From: Endobacterium cereale | Lineage (GTDB): Bacteria > Pseudomonadota > Alphaproteobacteria > Rhizobiales > Rhizobiaceae | DNA length: 64,000 nt | Reading direction: 5' to 3' | Assembly: GCF_009617585.1 (NCBI RefSeq) | Contig: NZ_WIXI01000041.1 | Span: 169,573-233,572 of the forward strand | Shown: positions 8,913 to 20,677 of the stretch, one piece after another | Position numbering within the stretch: position 1 is the stretch's first letter | Layout of the letters: each line of letters opens with the position of its first letter | Made by a program: the position numbers and the translations under genes | Notes under the pieces: generated by a model | Database searches by the model: none | The model's input: only the letters and a program-made list of their open reading frames with translations | What the model was told of the DNA's origin: nothing

Positions 8913-8938
8913 GGAACATTCTATGCGGAAAAGCGTTA
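8913..8938 (+). promoter_or_regulatory. Possible EcfG-type promoter upstream of the kinase operon
   Basis: GGAAC at 8913-8917, 17 bases, GTTA at 8935-8938. The next supported gene on this strand starts at 9203, giving a long leader of about 260 bases, so the link is less sure than at other sites. The stretch between holds no other convincing gene. Confidence 0.45.
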
Positions 8939-9202
8939 CGCGGCTGAATGTGAGGCACTATCAAAAATGAATGAGTTCGGATTTCTTCCAATCTACCCGA
9001 TTTATGGGGAATTTTCTCTAGCAAGCTTTAGCGCTGATGGGTGCTGCTGCGTCAGCGATCGACGGCAGTTTGCCGCTGACACACGGGCGTTCTCTGTCAG
9101 CGGACCGACCAACCGCCGCCTATGATACCTGTCGTTGCACCGACGGCATATTCCAGCTAACGATATTGCCCTCTCCTACACTCCTCCTCTTTAGAGATTT
9201 TC

Positions 9203-12200
9203 ATGAAAACGTCCAATGCTGCGGCGCCTTCCAGGCGGACCCTCGGACTCGACCCGTCGGTCTCCTTCAGCCTACTGACCGCTCTGGCGTTTTTCGTCAT
9301 AAGCGCCGGGGTTTCCTGGTACAATGTTCAAACCCTGCGCGCGAACAATCAGCGTGTCGTTCACTCGCATGAGGTCATCGTCGGGCTATCGGACCTCCTG
9401 TCATTCATCCAGGACGCCGAAACAGGCCAACGCGGCTTTCTGCTGACAAACAGCGACCGATACCTTGAGCCTTACAACACGGCGATCAATACCATTCCAA
9501 GGCGCCTGGAGGCGCTCGCAGGCTTGATCAGCGACAATGCTTCGCAACAGCAAAGGCTCGTGACGCTCAGATCGCATGTCGATGGCAAACTGTCCGAGTT
9601 GCGTGAGACCATTGAGCTTCGGCGCATGCAAGGCACGGAGGCTGCGCTTGCGGTCGTCAATTCGGACCGCGGCAAGGTTGAGATGGATGCCGTGCGCGCG
9701 CAACTAACCGCGATGCGGCAGGAAGAGGCTCGCCTCCGCGGATTGCGGCTCAGCGAGATGGAGAGCGCATACACGACAGCTTTCGCCAGCAGCATTCTCG
9801 CTGGTCTGCTCGGCGTCCTGCTGACGATCGCAATCGCAGTCCTGGTGCGTCAGGCGACACTATCAAGGCGACGGCAGAACTGGCTGCAGTCCGGTGAAGT
9901 CGCATTGAACACTGCCGTGACGGGCGATCGGCGAACCGAAGACCTTGGCGACAGCATTCTCGATTTCCTCACCCGCTATACCGGCGCTGTTGCCGGCGCC
10001 ATCTTTGTGAAAGACGATGATCAATTCCAGCGCATCTCGACCTGGGGCGTTCCCAATAGCGCAAGCATACCGGACCATTTCAAGGCGAAAGAAGGCTTGC
10101 TCGGCGAGGCGGTTACAGCTGGCAAGCCGATCATCATCGAACACCTGCCGGATGGATATCTTGCGTTCGGATCGGCGCTTGGCGCCGACAAGCCGCGTCA
10201 TCTAATGATATCACCCGGCAGCATTGATGGCGCGGTGAACTCGGTCATCGAGCTTGGCTTCCTTCGTCCGGTCGACGACACCATCCTTACCCTGCTTGAC
10301 CAGGCATCCGCCTCGATTGCCACGGCCGTACGATCGGCGAAATATCGTAGCGATCTTCAGAACCTCCTGCGAGAAACGCAGCGGCAGGCCGAGCAGTTGC
10401 AGGTTCAGGGCGAAGAATTGCGGGTCTCCAACGAGGAGCTTGAGGAACAAGGCCGGGCACTGAAGGAATCACAGGCGCGACTGGAGCAGCAGCAGGTCGA
10501 GCTCGAGCAGACGAATTCGCAGCTCGAAGAACAGGCCCAGCAGCTCGAAGGCCAGCGCGATGACCTCGAGCGGGTCAACGCCTCCGTCCAGCTCAAGGCA
10601 CGCGAGCTCGAACAGGCAAGCCGGTACAAATCCGATTTTCTGGCCAACATGTCGCATGAGCTGCGCACACCGCTCAATTCGTCTCTCATTCTGGCAAAAC
10701 TTCTGGCCGACAACCCAGACGAAAATCTGACAAGCGAGCAGGTCAAATACGCCCAGACCATCCAGTCGTCAGGCAATGATCTCCTCAACCTGATCAACGA
10801 CATTCTCGATCTCTCCAAGATCGAGGCAGGCCATGTCGATATCAGACCGGAACCCGTGTCGCTCCAAAGGCTGGTCGGAAGTTTGAATCAGCTGTTCGAT
10901 CCTGTTGCAAAATCGAAGGGGCTTGGCTTCGAGATCGAAATCGCTCCCGAAATCCCGCCGATTATCGAGACCGATCCGCAACGTCTTGAGCAGGTTATCA
11001 AGAACCTTTTGTCGAACGCATTCAAATTCACTGAAAACGGCAAGGTCGTCCTGTCGCTCCGCAGTGCCGCCAACGATCAGCTGGCACTGGCGGTCACGGA
11101 TTCCGGCATCGGTATCGCAGAGGATCAGCAACGCAATATTTTCGAAGCCTTCCATCAGGCCGATGGCACAATCAGTCGCAGGTTCGGTGGGACCGGGCTC
11201 GGCCTTTCGATTTCCAGGGAATTGGTTCGGTTGCTGGGTGGCGCCATCCATCTGACAAGTCGACACAATCATGGCAGCACCTTCACCGTGGTCATTCCAG
11301 TCTCTTATGACCCGTCGCATGTCGTGTCGCGCGATATCCGCACCGCCGATCCGGTCGCCACGCATCAGCCGGAGGTCACGGAAGAAAAGCCGGCTGCAAA
11401 CGCACACAGCCATCAGATCGTCGAAGACGACAGGGCGATCGCAAGCGACGGTCGACGTACTCTGCTTGTCATCGAAGACGACGACACATTTTCATCGATC
11501 CTGCGTGATCTCGCCCGCGAGATGGGGTTCCGGGCGCTTGTCGCGGGAACGGCGCATGAGGCGCTGGAGCTTGCCAAACAACATATGCCGCACGCGATCG
11601 TGCTTGATGTCGGGTTGCCCGACCAATCGGGCCTGTCGGTCCTGGACCGCCTGAAGCGCGATGTCCGCACGCGGCATATTCCCATCCACATCGTTTCGGC
11701 AGACGACTACACGGAGACCGCGCTTTCGCTCGGTGCCGTCGGCTACATCATGAAGCCGGTCCAGCGCGAGCAACTGGTCGAGGTGCTGCACAAGCTCGAC
11801 GCAAAACTGTCGCAGGGCGTTCATCGCGTCCTGATCGTCGAAGACAACGAAGTCCAGCGAGAGGCGGTGGCCAAGCTCCTGACCTCCCACGATGTGGAGA
11901 CGGTAAGCGCCGGAACTGCGGCCGAATGCCTGACGCTTCTCAAGGAGCAGACATTCGACTGCATGGTACTCGACCTGTCCCTGCCCGACGCATCCGGCTA
12001 TTCCCTTTTGGAAACGATCAGCGGTGACAGCAGCCATTCCTTCCCGCCGGTCATCGTCTATACGGGGCGGGTCCTCTCCGCTGACGAGGAGCAACGGCTA
12101 CGCCGTTATTCCAAGTCCATCATCATAAAGGGCGCCAAGTCGCCGGAACGCCTTCTCGACGAAGTGTCACTATTCCTGCATCAGGTCGTGTCCGAATTGC

Positions 12201-12640
12201 CCGACGAGCAGCAGAAGATGATCCGTAAGGCGCGTAACCGCGATGCGCTCATGGAAGGCAGACGAATCCTCATCGTTGAGGATGACGTCCGCAATGTCTA
12301 CGCACTGACCAACATCCTCGAACCGCGTGGCGCTATCATCGAGATCGCCCGTAACGGCCAGGAGGCCCTCGACAAGCTTGAGCAGGCCCAAGGTGAGCCG
12401 GAAAAGACCGTCGACCTTGTGCTGATGGATGTGATGATGCCGGTCATGGATGGACTGACGGCAACCCGCGCCATCCGCAAGAATCCTGAATGGAAAAAAC
12501 TTCCGATCATCACCCTGACCGCCAAGGCCATGCCGGATGATCAGCAGCGCTGCATCGAGGCCGGCGCCAACGATTACATGGCAAAGCCGCTCGACGTGGA
12601 AAAGCTGCTCTCCCTCGTACGCGTATGGATGCCCCGGTGA
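9203..12640 (+). CDS. Hybrid sensor histidine kinase (CHASE3-GAF-HisKA-HATPase-REC-REC-REC)
   Basis: A 1145-residue membrane kinase. A transmembrane helix (about 20-42), a CHASE3-type extracytoplasmic domain containing DAETGQRGFLLT, and a second helix (about 190-215) are followed by a GAF-like region (about 225-385) and a long glutamine/glutamate-rich coiled coil (about 390-475). HisKA carries the phospho-acceptor His485 in ANMSHELRTPLN, then a HATPase with DSGIGIAED. Three receiver domains follow, with likely phospho-Asp at 802, 924 and 1076. First gene of a four-gene operon; its last bases overlap the cheR-type gene. Likely integrates several signals, with the receivers acting as a relay or sink. 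Confidence 0.93.
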   Translation: MKTSNAAAPSRRTLGLDPSVSFSLLTALAFFVISAGVSWYNVQTLRANNQRVVHSHEVIVGLSDLLSFIQDAETGQRGFLLTNSDRYLEPYNTAINTIPRRLEALAGLISDNASQQQRLVTLRSHVDGKLSELRETIELRRMQGTEAALAVVNSDRGKVEMDAVRAQLTAMRQEEARLRGLRLSEMESAYTTAFASSILAGLLGVLLTIAIAVLVRQATLSRRRQNWLQSGEVALNTAVTGDRRTEDLGDSILDFLTRYTGAVAGAIFVKDDDQFQRISTWGVPNSASIPDHFKAKEGLLGEAVTAGKPIIIEHLPDGYLAFGSALGADKPRHLMISPGSIDGAVNSVIELGFLRPVDDTILTLLDQASASIATAVRSAKYRSDLQNLLRETQRQAEQLQVQGEELRVSNEELEEQGRALKESQARLEQQQVELEQTNSQLEEQAQQLEGQRDDLERVNASVQLKARELEQASRYKSDFLANMSHELRTPLNSSLILAKLLADNPDENLTSEQVKYAQTIQSSGNDLLNLINDILDLSKIEAGHVDIRPEPVSLQRLVGSLNQLFDPVAKSKGLGFEIEIAPEIPPIIETDPQRLEQVIKNLLSNAFKFTENGKVVLSLRSAANDQLALAVTDSGIGIAEDQQRNIFEAFHQADGTISRRFGGTGLGLSISRELVRLLGGAIHLTSRHNHGSTFTVVIPVSYDPSHVVSRDIRTADPVATHQPEVTEEKPAANAHSHQIVEDDRAIASDGRRTLLVIEDDDTFSSILRDLAREMGFRALVAGTAHEALELAKQHMPHAIVLDVGLPDQSGLSVLDRLKRDVRTRHIPIHIVSADDYTETALSLGAVGYIMKPVQREQLVEVLHKLDAKLSQGVHRVLIVEDNEVQREAVAKLLTSHDVETVSAGTAAECLTLLKEQTFDCMVLDLSLPDASGYSLLETISGDSSHSFPPVIVYTGRVLSADEEQRLRRYSKSIIIKGAKSPERLLDEVSLFLHQVVSELPDEQQKMIRKARNRDALMEGRRILIVEDDVRNVYALTNILEPRGAIIEIARNGQEALDKLEQAQGEPEKTVDLVLMDVMMPVMDGLTATRAIRKNPEWKKLPIITLTAKAMPDDQQRCIEAGANDYMAKPLDVEKLLSLVRVWMPR

Positions 12641-13470
12641 TCGAGACATTTGAAAAGGTTGAGGACATCGAAATCCGGCTGCTGCTTGAAGCGCTTTACC
12701 TGCGGTATCACTACGACTTCCGGAATTATGCCACGGGATCGATCAAACGCCGTTTGCGCCAGGCGCGGGAACAACTGGGCTTTGCAACGATCTCGGCGAT
12801 GCAGGAACGCGCGCTGCATGACGAAACCATGTTGCCGCGGCTGCTCGGCTATCTGACCGTCCAGGTCAGCGAAATGTTCCGGGATCCGGGCTACTTCCGG
12901 GCGATCCGCGAGATCGTCGTGCCGCATCTGAGGACCTATCCCTCCCTCAAGATCTGGATTGCCGGCTGCAGCGCCGGCGAGGAACTCTATTCACTGGTAA
13001 TCCTGTTTCGGGAGGAAGGGCTGGAAGATCGGACGATCTTTTACGCCACAGATATCAATCAGGATGCATTGCAGATCGCCGAAGCCGGCGTCTACGATGT
13101 CGATCGCATCCAGCTGTTTACCGAAAACCACCGCAAATCCGGGGGAAGGTCATCCCTGTCCGACTATTACAGCGCCGGTTATGGGCGGGTGTCGTTTGAC
13201 CGGACATTGCGCGACCGCGTGGTGTTTTCCGATCATAGTCTTGTGACCGACGCGGTCTTTGGTGAAATGAACCTGATCTCATGCCGCAACGTCATGATCT
13301 ATTTCGACAAGGCGCTGCAAGATCGCGCGGTCGGTTTGTTTCGCGATTCCCTTGCCCGTAAGGGCTTTCTGGGCATCGGCGCCAAGGAAAGCCTTCGTTT
13401 TTCGGCACATGCAGACGACTTCAGCGAATTTGTCCGTCAGGAAAAAATATATCAGAGGATCGGCAAATGA
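12625..13470 (+). CDS. cheR: CheR-family protein-glutamate O-methyltransferase
   Basis: A 281-residue CheR-type methyltransferase using S-adenosylmethionine. The N-terminal helical domain contains KRRLRQAREQLG; the SAM-binding motif is visible as WIAGCSAGEELYSL and the later NLISCRNVMIYF is typical of CheR. It starts 16 bases inside the preceding kinase gene and overlaps the CheB gene by 4 bases, indicating coupled translation. No chemoreceptor, CheA or CheW is nearby, so it probably serves a non-chemotaxis signalling unit with the flanking kinases. Confidence 0.9.
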   Translation: MDAPVIETFEKVEDIEIRLLLEALYLRYHYDFRNYATGSIKRRLRQAREQLGFATISAMQERALHDETMLPRLLGYLTVQVSEMFRDPGYFRAIREIVVPHLRTYPSLKIWIAGCSAGEELYSLVILFREEGLEDRTIFYATDINQDALQIAEAGVYDVDRIQLFTENHRKSGGRSSLSDYYSAGYGRVSFDRTLRDRVVFSDHSLVTDAVFGEMNLISCRNVMIYFDKALQDRAVGLFRDSLARKGFLGIGAKESLRFSAHADDFSEFVRQEKIYQRIGK

Positions 13471-14036
13471 TACCAGCTGATCCAAAAGCGGTGGTGATCG
13501 GAGCGTCTGCCGGTGCGCTGGAAGCTTTGACGAGCATCCTGCCGACGCTGTCGAAGGATTTTCGCCTCCCCATCATGATCGTCGTACATATCCCACCCGA
13601 CAAGCGCAGTGTGCTGGCGGAGCTGTTTCGCGCCAAATCCAGCGTCGAGGTCATCGAGGTTGAAGACAAGGAGCCGATCCGGCCGGGCACTGCGTATTTC
13701 GCGCCACCTGATTACCATCTTCTCATTGAGGACCAAGAAACCCTGGGCCTCACCAATGAGGAGCCGGTTCTGTTCTCCAGACCTTCCATCGATGTGCTGT
13801 TTGAAAGCGCTGCAGATGTCTATGGAGCCGGGGCCGTCGCCGTGCTTTTGACGGGCGCCAATCACGATGGCGCCAAGGGCGCTAGTGCGATCGCCAGGGT
13901 TGGCGGCCATGTTATCATCCAGGATCCGCGGAGTGCCTTTGCCTCTGCAATGCCAGAAGCGGGTCTGGCTTCATGCCCTGATGCGACAGTCCTGTCGCTC
14001 GACGGCATATCAGAATATTTGAGGAGGATCGGCTGA
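13467..14036 (+). CDS. cheB: CheB-type methylesterase without receiver domain
   Basis: At 189 residues it corresponds only to the C-terminal catalytic domain of CheB. Catalytic elements are visible: GASAGALEAL (Ser), VVHIPPDKRS (His) and TGANHDGAKG (Asp). The usual N-terminal receiver is absent, so control must come in trans, possibly from the receivers of the flanking hybrid kinases. It overlaps cheR by 4 bases and stops 1 base before the next kinase. Confidence 0.88.
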   Translation: MIPADPKAVVIGASAGALEALTSILPTLSKDFRLPIMIVVHIPPDKRSVLAELFRAKSSVEVIEVEDKEPIRPGTAYFAPPDYHLLIEDQETLGLTNEEPVLFSRPSIDVLFESAADVYGAGAVAVLLTGANHDGAKGASAIARVGGHVIIQDPRSAFASAMPEAGLASCPDATVLSLDGISEYLRRIG

Positions 14037-14037
14037 T

Positions 14038-15579
14038 ATGAGCAAGGTTTCGTTTCTTTTGGTGGACGATCTCGAGGAGAACCTGATCTCTCTCGAAGCC
14101 CTGCTTCGTCGTGATGGTCTCAACCTGCTCAAGGCCCGCTCCGGCGACCAGGCGCTGGAGCTTCTCCTGGAACATGACGTGGCGCTCGCCCTGATCGACG
14201 TTCAGATGCCGGGGCTCAATGGCTTCGAACTGGCCGAATTGATGCGTGGAAATGAACGCACGCGTCGGGTGCCGATCATTTTCGTCACGGCTGGCAATAC
14301 AAGCGATAGCCGGTGGCGGTTTCAGGGCTACGAGGCGGGCGCCGTCGATTTCATTCAAAAGCCGATCGAGCCGGATGTCCTGCGCAGCAAGGCGGAGGTT
14401 TTTTTCGAGCTTTATCGCCAGCGCCAGCAGATCGCAGCGCAGCGTGACGAACTGCAACAGCAAGCCGAGGCGCTGAAGGATGCCGATCGTCGCAAGGACG
14501 AGTTTCTGGCCACGCTGGCGCACGAATTGCGCAACCCGCTGGCACCGCTGCGGAATGGACTCGACATTTTACAACGCAATCCCGGTGGCGCGAATGCCGC
14601 GGAGATCCGCAACATGATGGATCGACAGCTCGTCCATCTGGTCAGACTTATCGATGACCTTCTCGATGTATCGCGTGTCAGCCAGGGTAAAATCGAACTT
14701 CGGAAAAACACGGTGCGCATGGATGACATCATCAGGACCGCCGTGGAATCCAGCCGCCCCCTGATTGATGGTGGCGGCCACAAGCTGACAATCGCGATGC
14801 CAAGCGATGTCCTGTGGGTGGACGGTGATCAGGTGCGATTGTCGCAAGCAATCTCGAACCTTTTGAACAATGCAGCCAAATACACACCCGAAGATGGGCT
14901 AATCGATCTCCATGTGAGCCATGACGGGGAGCAGGTGGCTATTCGGGTCACTGACAACGGCGTCGGCATTCCGTCAGACATGCAATCAAAGGTCTTTCAT
15001 ATGTTCACGCAGATCGACGATCACTTGCAGCGATCGCAGGGCGGTTTGGGTATCGGTCTTGCACTGGTCCGGCAACTTGTCGAAATGCACGGCGGTTCGG
15101 TCGACGCCTACAGTTCCGGACCCGGCAAGGGCAGCCGATTTACGATCAGGCTCCCCATGGCGGCTGCGCCAGAACAGCCTCAGGTGGCGCTACACCAGAA
15201 CCAGGAAATGGCATCCTTCCGATCGCTTAAAGTGCTTGTGGTCGATGACAATCCAATTATCGCCGACACGCTGGGCATGATGCTGGAAGACATCGGCCAC
15301 GAGTTCGAAGCAGTCCATGATGGCCGTGAGGCTCTGGATGCCGCACGGCACTATCGTCCGGATGTGATTCTGCTCGATATCGGTTTGCCGGGCATGAATG
15401 GTTACGAGGTCTGCAAGGCCTTTCGCGGCGAGCCCGAGTTCGAACATACACCGATCATCGCACAGACCGGCTGGGGTCAGGATCGGGACAAGGAGTTGGC
15501 GACGGAGGCCGGGTTTGATTTCCACCTGACAAAACCGGTTCCCCTAGAACAGCTCCAAAAGGTATTTGCCGGGCTCTAG
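14038..15579 (+). CDS. Hybrid kinase with N- and C-terminal receivers (REC-HisKA-HATPase-REC)
   Basis: A 513-residue soluble protein. The N-terminal receiver includes VDDLEENLISLEALL and ALIDVQMPG. A short coiled coil leads to HisKA with ATLAHELRNPLAPL, then HATPase with TDNGVGIPSDMQSKVF, and a second receiver with LVVDDNPIIADTL and LLDIGLPGMNG. It ends the operon begun at 9203. The arrangement suggests a phosphorelay in which the upstream membrane kinase or CheB/CheR feeds into this protein. No DNA-binding output is present. Confidence 0.92.
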   Translation: MSKVSFLLVDDLEENLISLEALLRRDGLNLLKARSGDQALELLLEHDVALALIDVQMPGLNGFELAELMRGNERTRRVPIIFVTAGNTSDSRWRFQGYEAGAVDFIQKPIEPDVLRSKAEVFFELYRQRQQIAAQRDELQQQAEALKDADRRKDEFLATLAHELRNPLAPLRNGLDILQRNPGGANAAEIRNMMDRQLVHLVRLIDDLLDVSRVSQGKIELRKNTVRMDDIIRTAVESSRPLIDGGGHKLTIAMPSDVLWVDGDQVRLSQAISNLLNNAAKYTPEDGLIDLHVSHDGEQVAIRVTDNGVGIPSDMQSKVFHMFTQIDDHLQRSQGGLGIGLALVRQLVEMHGGSVDAYSSGPGKGSRFTIRLPMAAAPEQPQVALHQNQEMASFRSLKVLVVDDNPIIADTLGMMLEDIGHEFEAVHDGREALDAARHYRPDVILLDIGLPGMNGYEVCKAFRGEPEFEHTPIIAQTGWGQDRDKELATEAGFDFHLTKPVPLEQLQKVFAGL

Positions 15580-15901
15580 GCCGAACGGGATCGAATGAAA
15601 AAGCCGAAATATCGCGGTGAATCGTTTAGCACGCCAGCCGCTCGTTGGATGTTAGTGTGAACTCGTAAGATAGGGTAGAGTTCATGTTATCGGTTTCACG
15701 GGTTCCATCGCCGACGCTGCCTACAAGCAAGGAACGAGCGGTAAGCTCTTTATGGCATCATAACCGGTGACCATATGTTCTCAAAAGCAAGCTCTTGAAT
15801 TTTTTGAGCCGCCACCGATTGTCGAGCGCCGGACTTATCCAACCATTCTCCGCGGCCTGAAGAAGTGCCGATCGAAGTTCGGCTTTGGGAAGCATATCGG
15901 C
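15580..15901. other. Intergenic, nothing recognised
   Basis: No supported ORF. A GGAAC at about 15727 has no GTT at the right distance. Confidence 0.35.
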
Positions 15902-16084
15902 TTAATTTGCCTCTTCGAGGAGAGCAATAATCGCGTCGCTCTTGGTGCCATTGCCTGCTGCCCCGACCACAGTGGGCATGTCGCTGATAGTGGCGATGCT
16001 AGGATAAAGATGCTCCCGTACCTCATCGCCGCTGAAACGACCCAGCCAATTAACCGCAACGATCAGGTCGGCCGGGGGTGATCT
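15902..16084 (-). pseudogene. Possible C-terminal gene remnant
   Basis: On the minus strand a stop-free frame between an upstream TAA and a TAA at 15904-15902 reads ADLIVAVNWLGRFSGDEV and later PTVVGAAGNGTKSDAIIALL, which looks protein-like. No start codon or ribosome site is found and the upstream frame is closed. I do not recognise the family. Confidence 0.3.
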
Positions 16085-16208
16085 TTACAAGGCATGGAAT
16101 TTTCCGGAAAACATTCTGACTCAGTGACAGCCAACTTTTCTGTGCTCGTGATCAATTGCAGTAGAAGACCGCGTAAGTCGTTGCGACGACGGTTTTAAGC
16201 GTTTGGAA

Positions 16209-16604
16209 CTATGCCACCCTAATTTCACGGAGCGGGTTTCGGTGGCTACAGGATCCCATTTCAACCATCATGTTCAGAACGCATCTCAGATCATACGGCT
16301 TCGCTATGAAACGAGCGTTTCCCACCAGTTCGCCATCATCGATCACATGTCCGCCGGATGTCACGATGACTGGAACGTCCTTTTTGCACGACGCGACATA
16401 GCGAGCGACATCAAGGCCGTTAAGTCCACCGGGCATGTCTATATCGGTTATCACCGCATCGATTGTCCGCGTCCCCAGAAGCCCGATTGCTTCAAGCGCG
16501 GTCCCGGCCTCGACAACTGCATAGCCCTCGTCTTCAAGGCTGTCGGCAAGTATCATCCGGATCAATGGCTCGTCTTCGACGATAAGTACGGTACGCTGGT
16601 ACAT
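16209..16604 (-). CDS. Single-domain response regulator
   Basis: A 131-residue receiver domain with VLIVEDEPLIRMILADSL, the phospho-acceptor region AVITDIDMPGG and the KPYD loop. AGGAG precedes the ATG with 7-base spacing. There is no output domain. Similar stand-alone receivers of rhizobia work with HWE/HisKA2 kinases. It resembles the regulator at 32748-33134 and has no adjacent kinase. Confidence 0.88.
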   Translation of the reverse strand: MYQRTVLIVEDEPLIRMILADSLEDEGYAVVEAGTALEAIGLLGTRTIDAVITDIDMPGGLNGLDVARYVASCKKDVPVIVTSGGHVIDDGELVGNARFIAKPYDLRCVLNMMVEMGSCSHRNPLREIRVA

Positions 16605-16824
16605 GGCCGTCTCCTGGCTGCAAGCACGAGTACAACTCGGCTGTCCAGATTAAGATCGTCCCCTCGCCGAAATTCTTTGCGAACAAGTTTAATAAAATGC
16701 GAATGATCAATTGGCGGCGGGCCAGTCATTTGCAGGCTCATCGAAGACGGTAGCATCATCCACGGGGTCGGGATCCTTCTCATGCGCGCTTCGAGGGCGG
16801 CCGAGCTGGTCTATGGCGCGGCGA

Positions 16825-19148
<2,324 letters not shown>

Positions 19149-19301
19149 TCACTTCGTCACACCCCGGCGCGAGTCTCATCCTGATTGACGCTGAATCTCA
19201 TCTAGATTGCCGCTACGCATGGTCACTCAAAGCCCTAATCACCTCTTCGTGCGCCACACCTTGGACCACGAATTCGGCCACGAGATCCTCGACCTTGAGC
19301 A

Positions 19302-19424
19302 ATGAAGGCGACAGCTCAGCTGGCGGAGAGGTCCCTAGGCCGCCTTCTCCGTTACGCGGAATACGACCGTGAGCTGGTCGCCGCCGCGATCCGCCAAGGC
19401 GATGGCATCAAAGGCAAGGTGTGA
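19302..19424 (+). CDS. Short ORF or gene remnant (40 aa)
   Basis: A 40-codon ORF beside the IS21 end, reading LGRLLRYAEYDRELVAAA. It looks protein-like but has no clear ribosome site, and may be the tail of a gene damaged by the insertion. No family recognised. Confidence 0.3.
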   Translation: MKATAQLAERSLGRLLRYAEYDRELVAAAIRQGDGIKGKV

Positions 19425-19510
19425 GTGACGGAAGCGAGTGTGCTCGCGTCGCCTCCTTCCGGAGTATCATCTTCAACTGGCTGGAAGGCAAACCATGCCC
19501 AGCTCGGTTC

Positions 19511-19765
19511 ATGAATACACGCAGATACAGGATCGCCATCTACAGCCCTAACTGGCACTATGCTGTCGTGACGCCACCTGGCAGGAACCGGGTGATCGAA
19601 TTCGACGAAGAAAAGCCGACGGTTTCCGTGGTGGCAGGACCGGATATATGCCTGAGCCGAGCCAAGGCCTTTATCGATGGGATGATTAAGAAACACAAGG
19701 CCGACGGTGGGGATAGCGACATATCTCGTTCTCAAGCGCTCCGTTCCCTTGACACTGGAAACTGA
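19511..19765 (+). CDS. Hypothetical protein (84 aa)
   Basis: A small soluble protein starting MNTRRYRIAIYSPNWHYAVV. The open frame continues back to 19421, but the ATG at 19511 fits the composition better. There is no clear ribosome site. Its 3' end meets the convergent HARP-like gene 4 bases away. Function unknown. Confidence 0.45.
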   Translation: MNTRRYRIAIYSPNWHYAVVTPPGRNRVIEFDEEKPTVSVVAGPDICLSRAKAFIDGMIKKHKADGGDSDISRSQALRSLDTGN

Positions 19766-19769
19766 TTAA

Positions 19770-20677
19770 TCACCCGACACGGACTTTACCGCGCCGTCGA
19801 CCTTTCGCTTTTCGTCGAGCCTCCCTAAGCTCTTCCTGCGTTGGGTTCCACCAGCCGCGCGCCTGCTCGTGCTCTCCTGGCTCGGTTCGTGAGGGCCACG
19901 TGTGAACGAGTTCATCGATGGTCGGCGCGCGCCATGTAGCCCAGACGTGTTCGTCGTCGGCGTGCGGATAGAACTCGCCAATCTCATCCAGATCCACGAG
20001 TTCGCCTGTTACTTCGGTAAAGACCACGATCCCGTACTGGATGATCGCGACAGGACGATCGGGCGGAGGCAGGTCCCCGCTGGGCACGGGAAGTCGCTTC
20101 TTGCGACGTTCCGTGGATCGACGCTTCGCTTGCGCTTCCTCCTCAGTTCCCTTCCTGGCCTCGGCACGTTTTCGTCGCTCTTCCGGCTCGCTTCGTTTTG
20201 CAGCTTCCTCGATAATCTCCCATCGGTGCTGCAGCTCGTCGTAGGACGCGTATGGAACCTCCCAAACCTTCTCGTCACCATTCCATCGCGCGAATGGGAT
20301 CTGCCTCAGTTCATCTACGACGGTCTTCGAGTAGGGCGTGCTGACCCGGAAACCCCGGTCGTAGACGGATAAATATGGGCTGAGAATGGGTTCGAACTCG
20401 TAGGATCGCGACCGCGTTCCTCCTCGAAAGGAGCCCTTCGAGCAGCTTCGGTTTCCAGCCACCGATCAATGCGGTGACGGGCGGTAATTCCGGGCACGGT
20501 CCAAGCCTGAAGGGCATCGTTCCATCGAGCGCGGGGGAATGCCTCGCGGAACCGAGCCACGGTCATCCGGTCGAATTCGAATGACAACGTCTCTGGTTCC
20601 GCTCGGGATCCTTCGGCTTTTTCGGAGTTGCTTTCCATTGTCGCCGAACGTCCCGCGGACGTAGTGGTTTCCATCAT
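19770..20677 (-). pseudogene. HARP-like two-module gene split by a frameshift
   Basis: Two overlapping minus frames form one protein. The N-terminal part (20677 to about 20420) has FDRMTVARFREAFPRARWND followed by QAWTVPG. The C-terminal part (about 20430 to 19770) has VVDELRQIPFARWNGDEKVW followed by EVPYASYDEL, then a basic coiled-coil-like stretch and an acidic tail. Both modules share a W-N...W-x-V-P pattern resembling the HARP domain of SMARCAL1-type proteins. The shift lies about 20405-20435, where the first frame loses sense. Its start overlaps the stop of the hydrolase by 4 bases. It could be a pseudogene, programmed frameshift or sequence error. Confidence 0.55.

Noticed and set aside
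8967..9125. 52-codon ORF upstream of the hybrid kinase
   Set aside because: No ribosome site and no family features; it follows a possible EcfG promoter but this is not enough.
10769..12094. Long minus-strand frames opposite the hybrid kinase
   Set aside because: Shadow frames of a clear kinase and receiver sequence.
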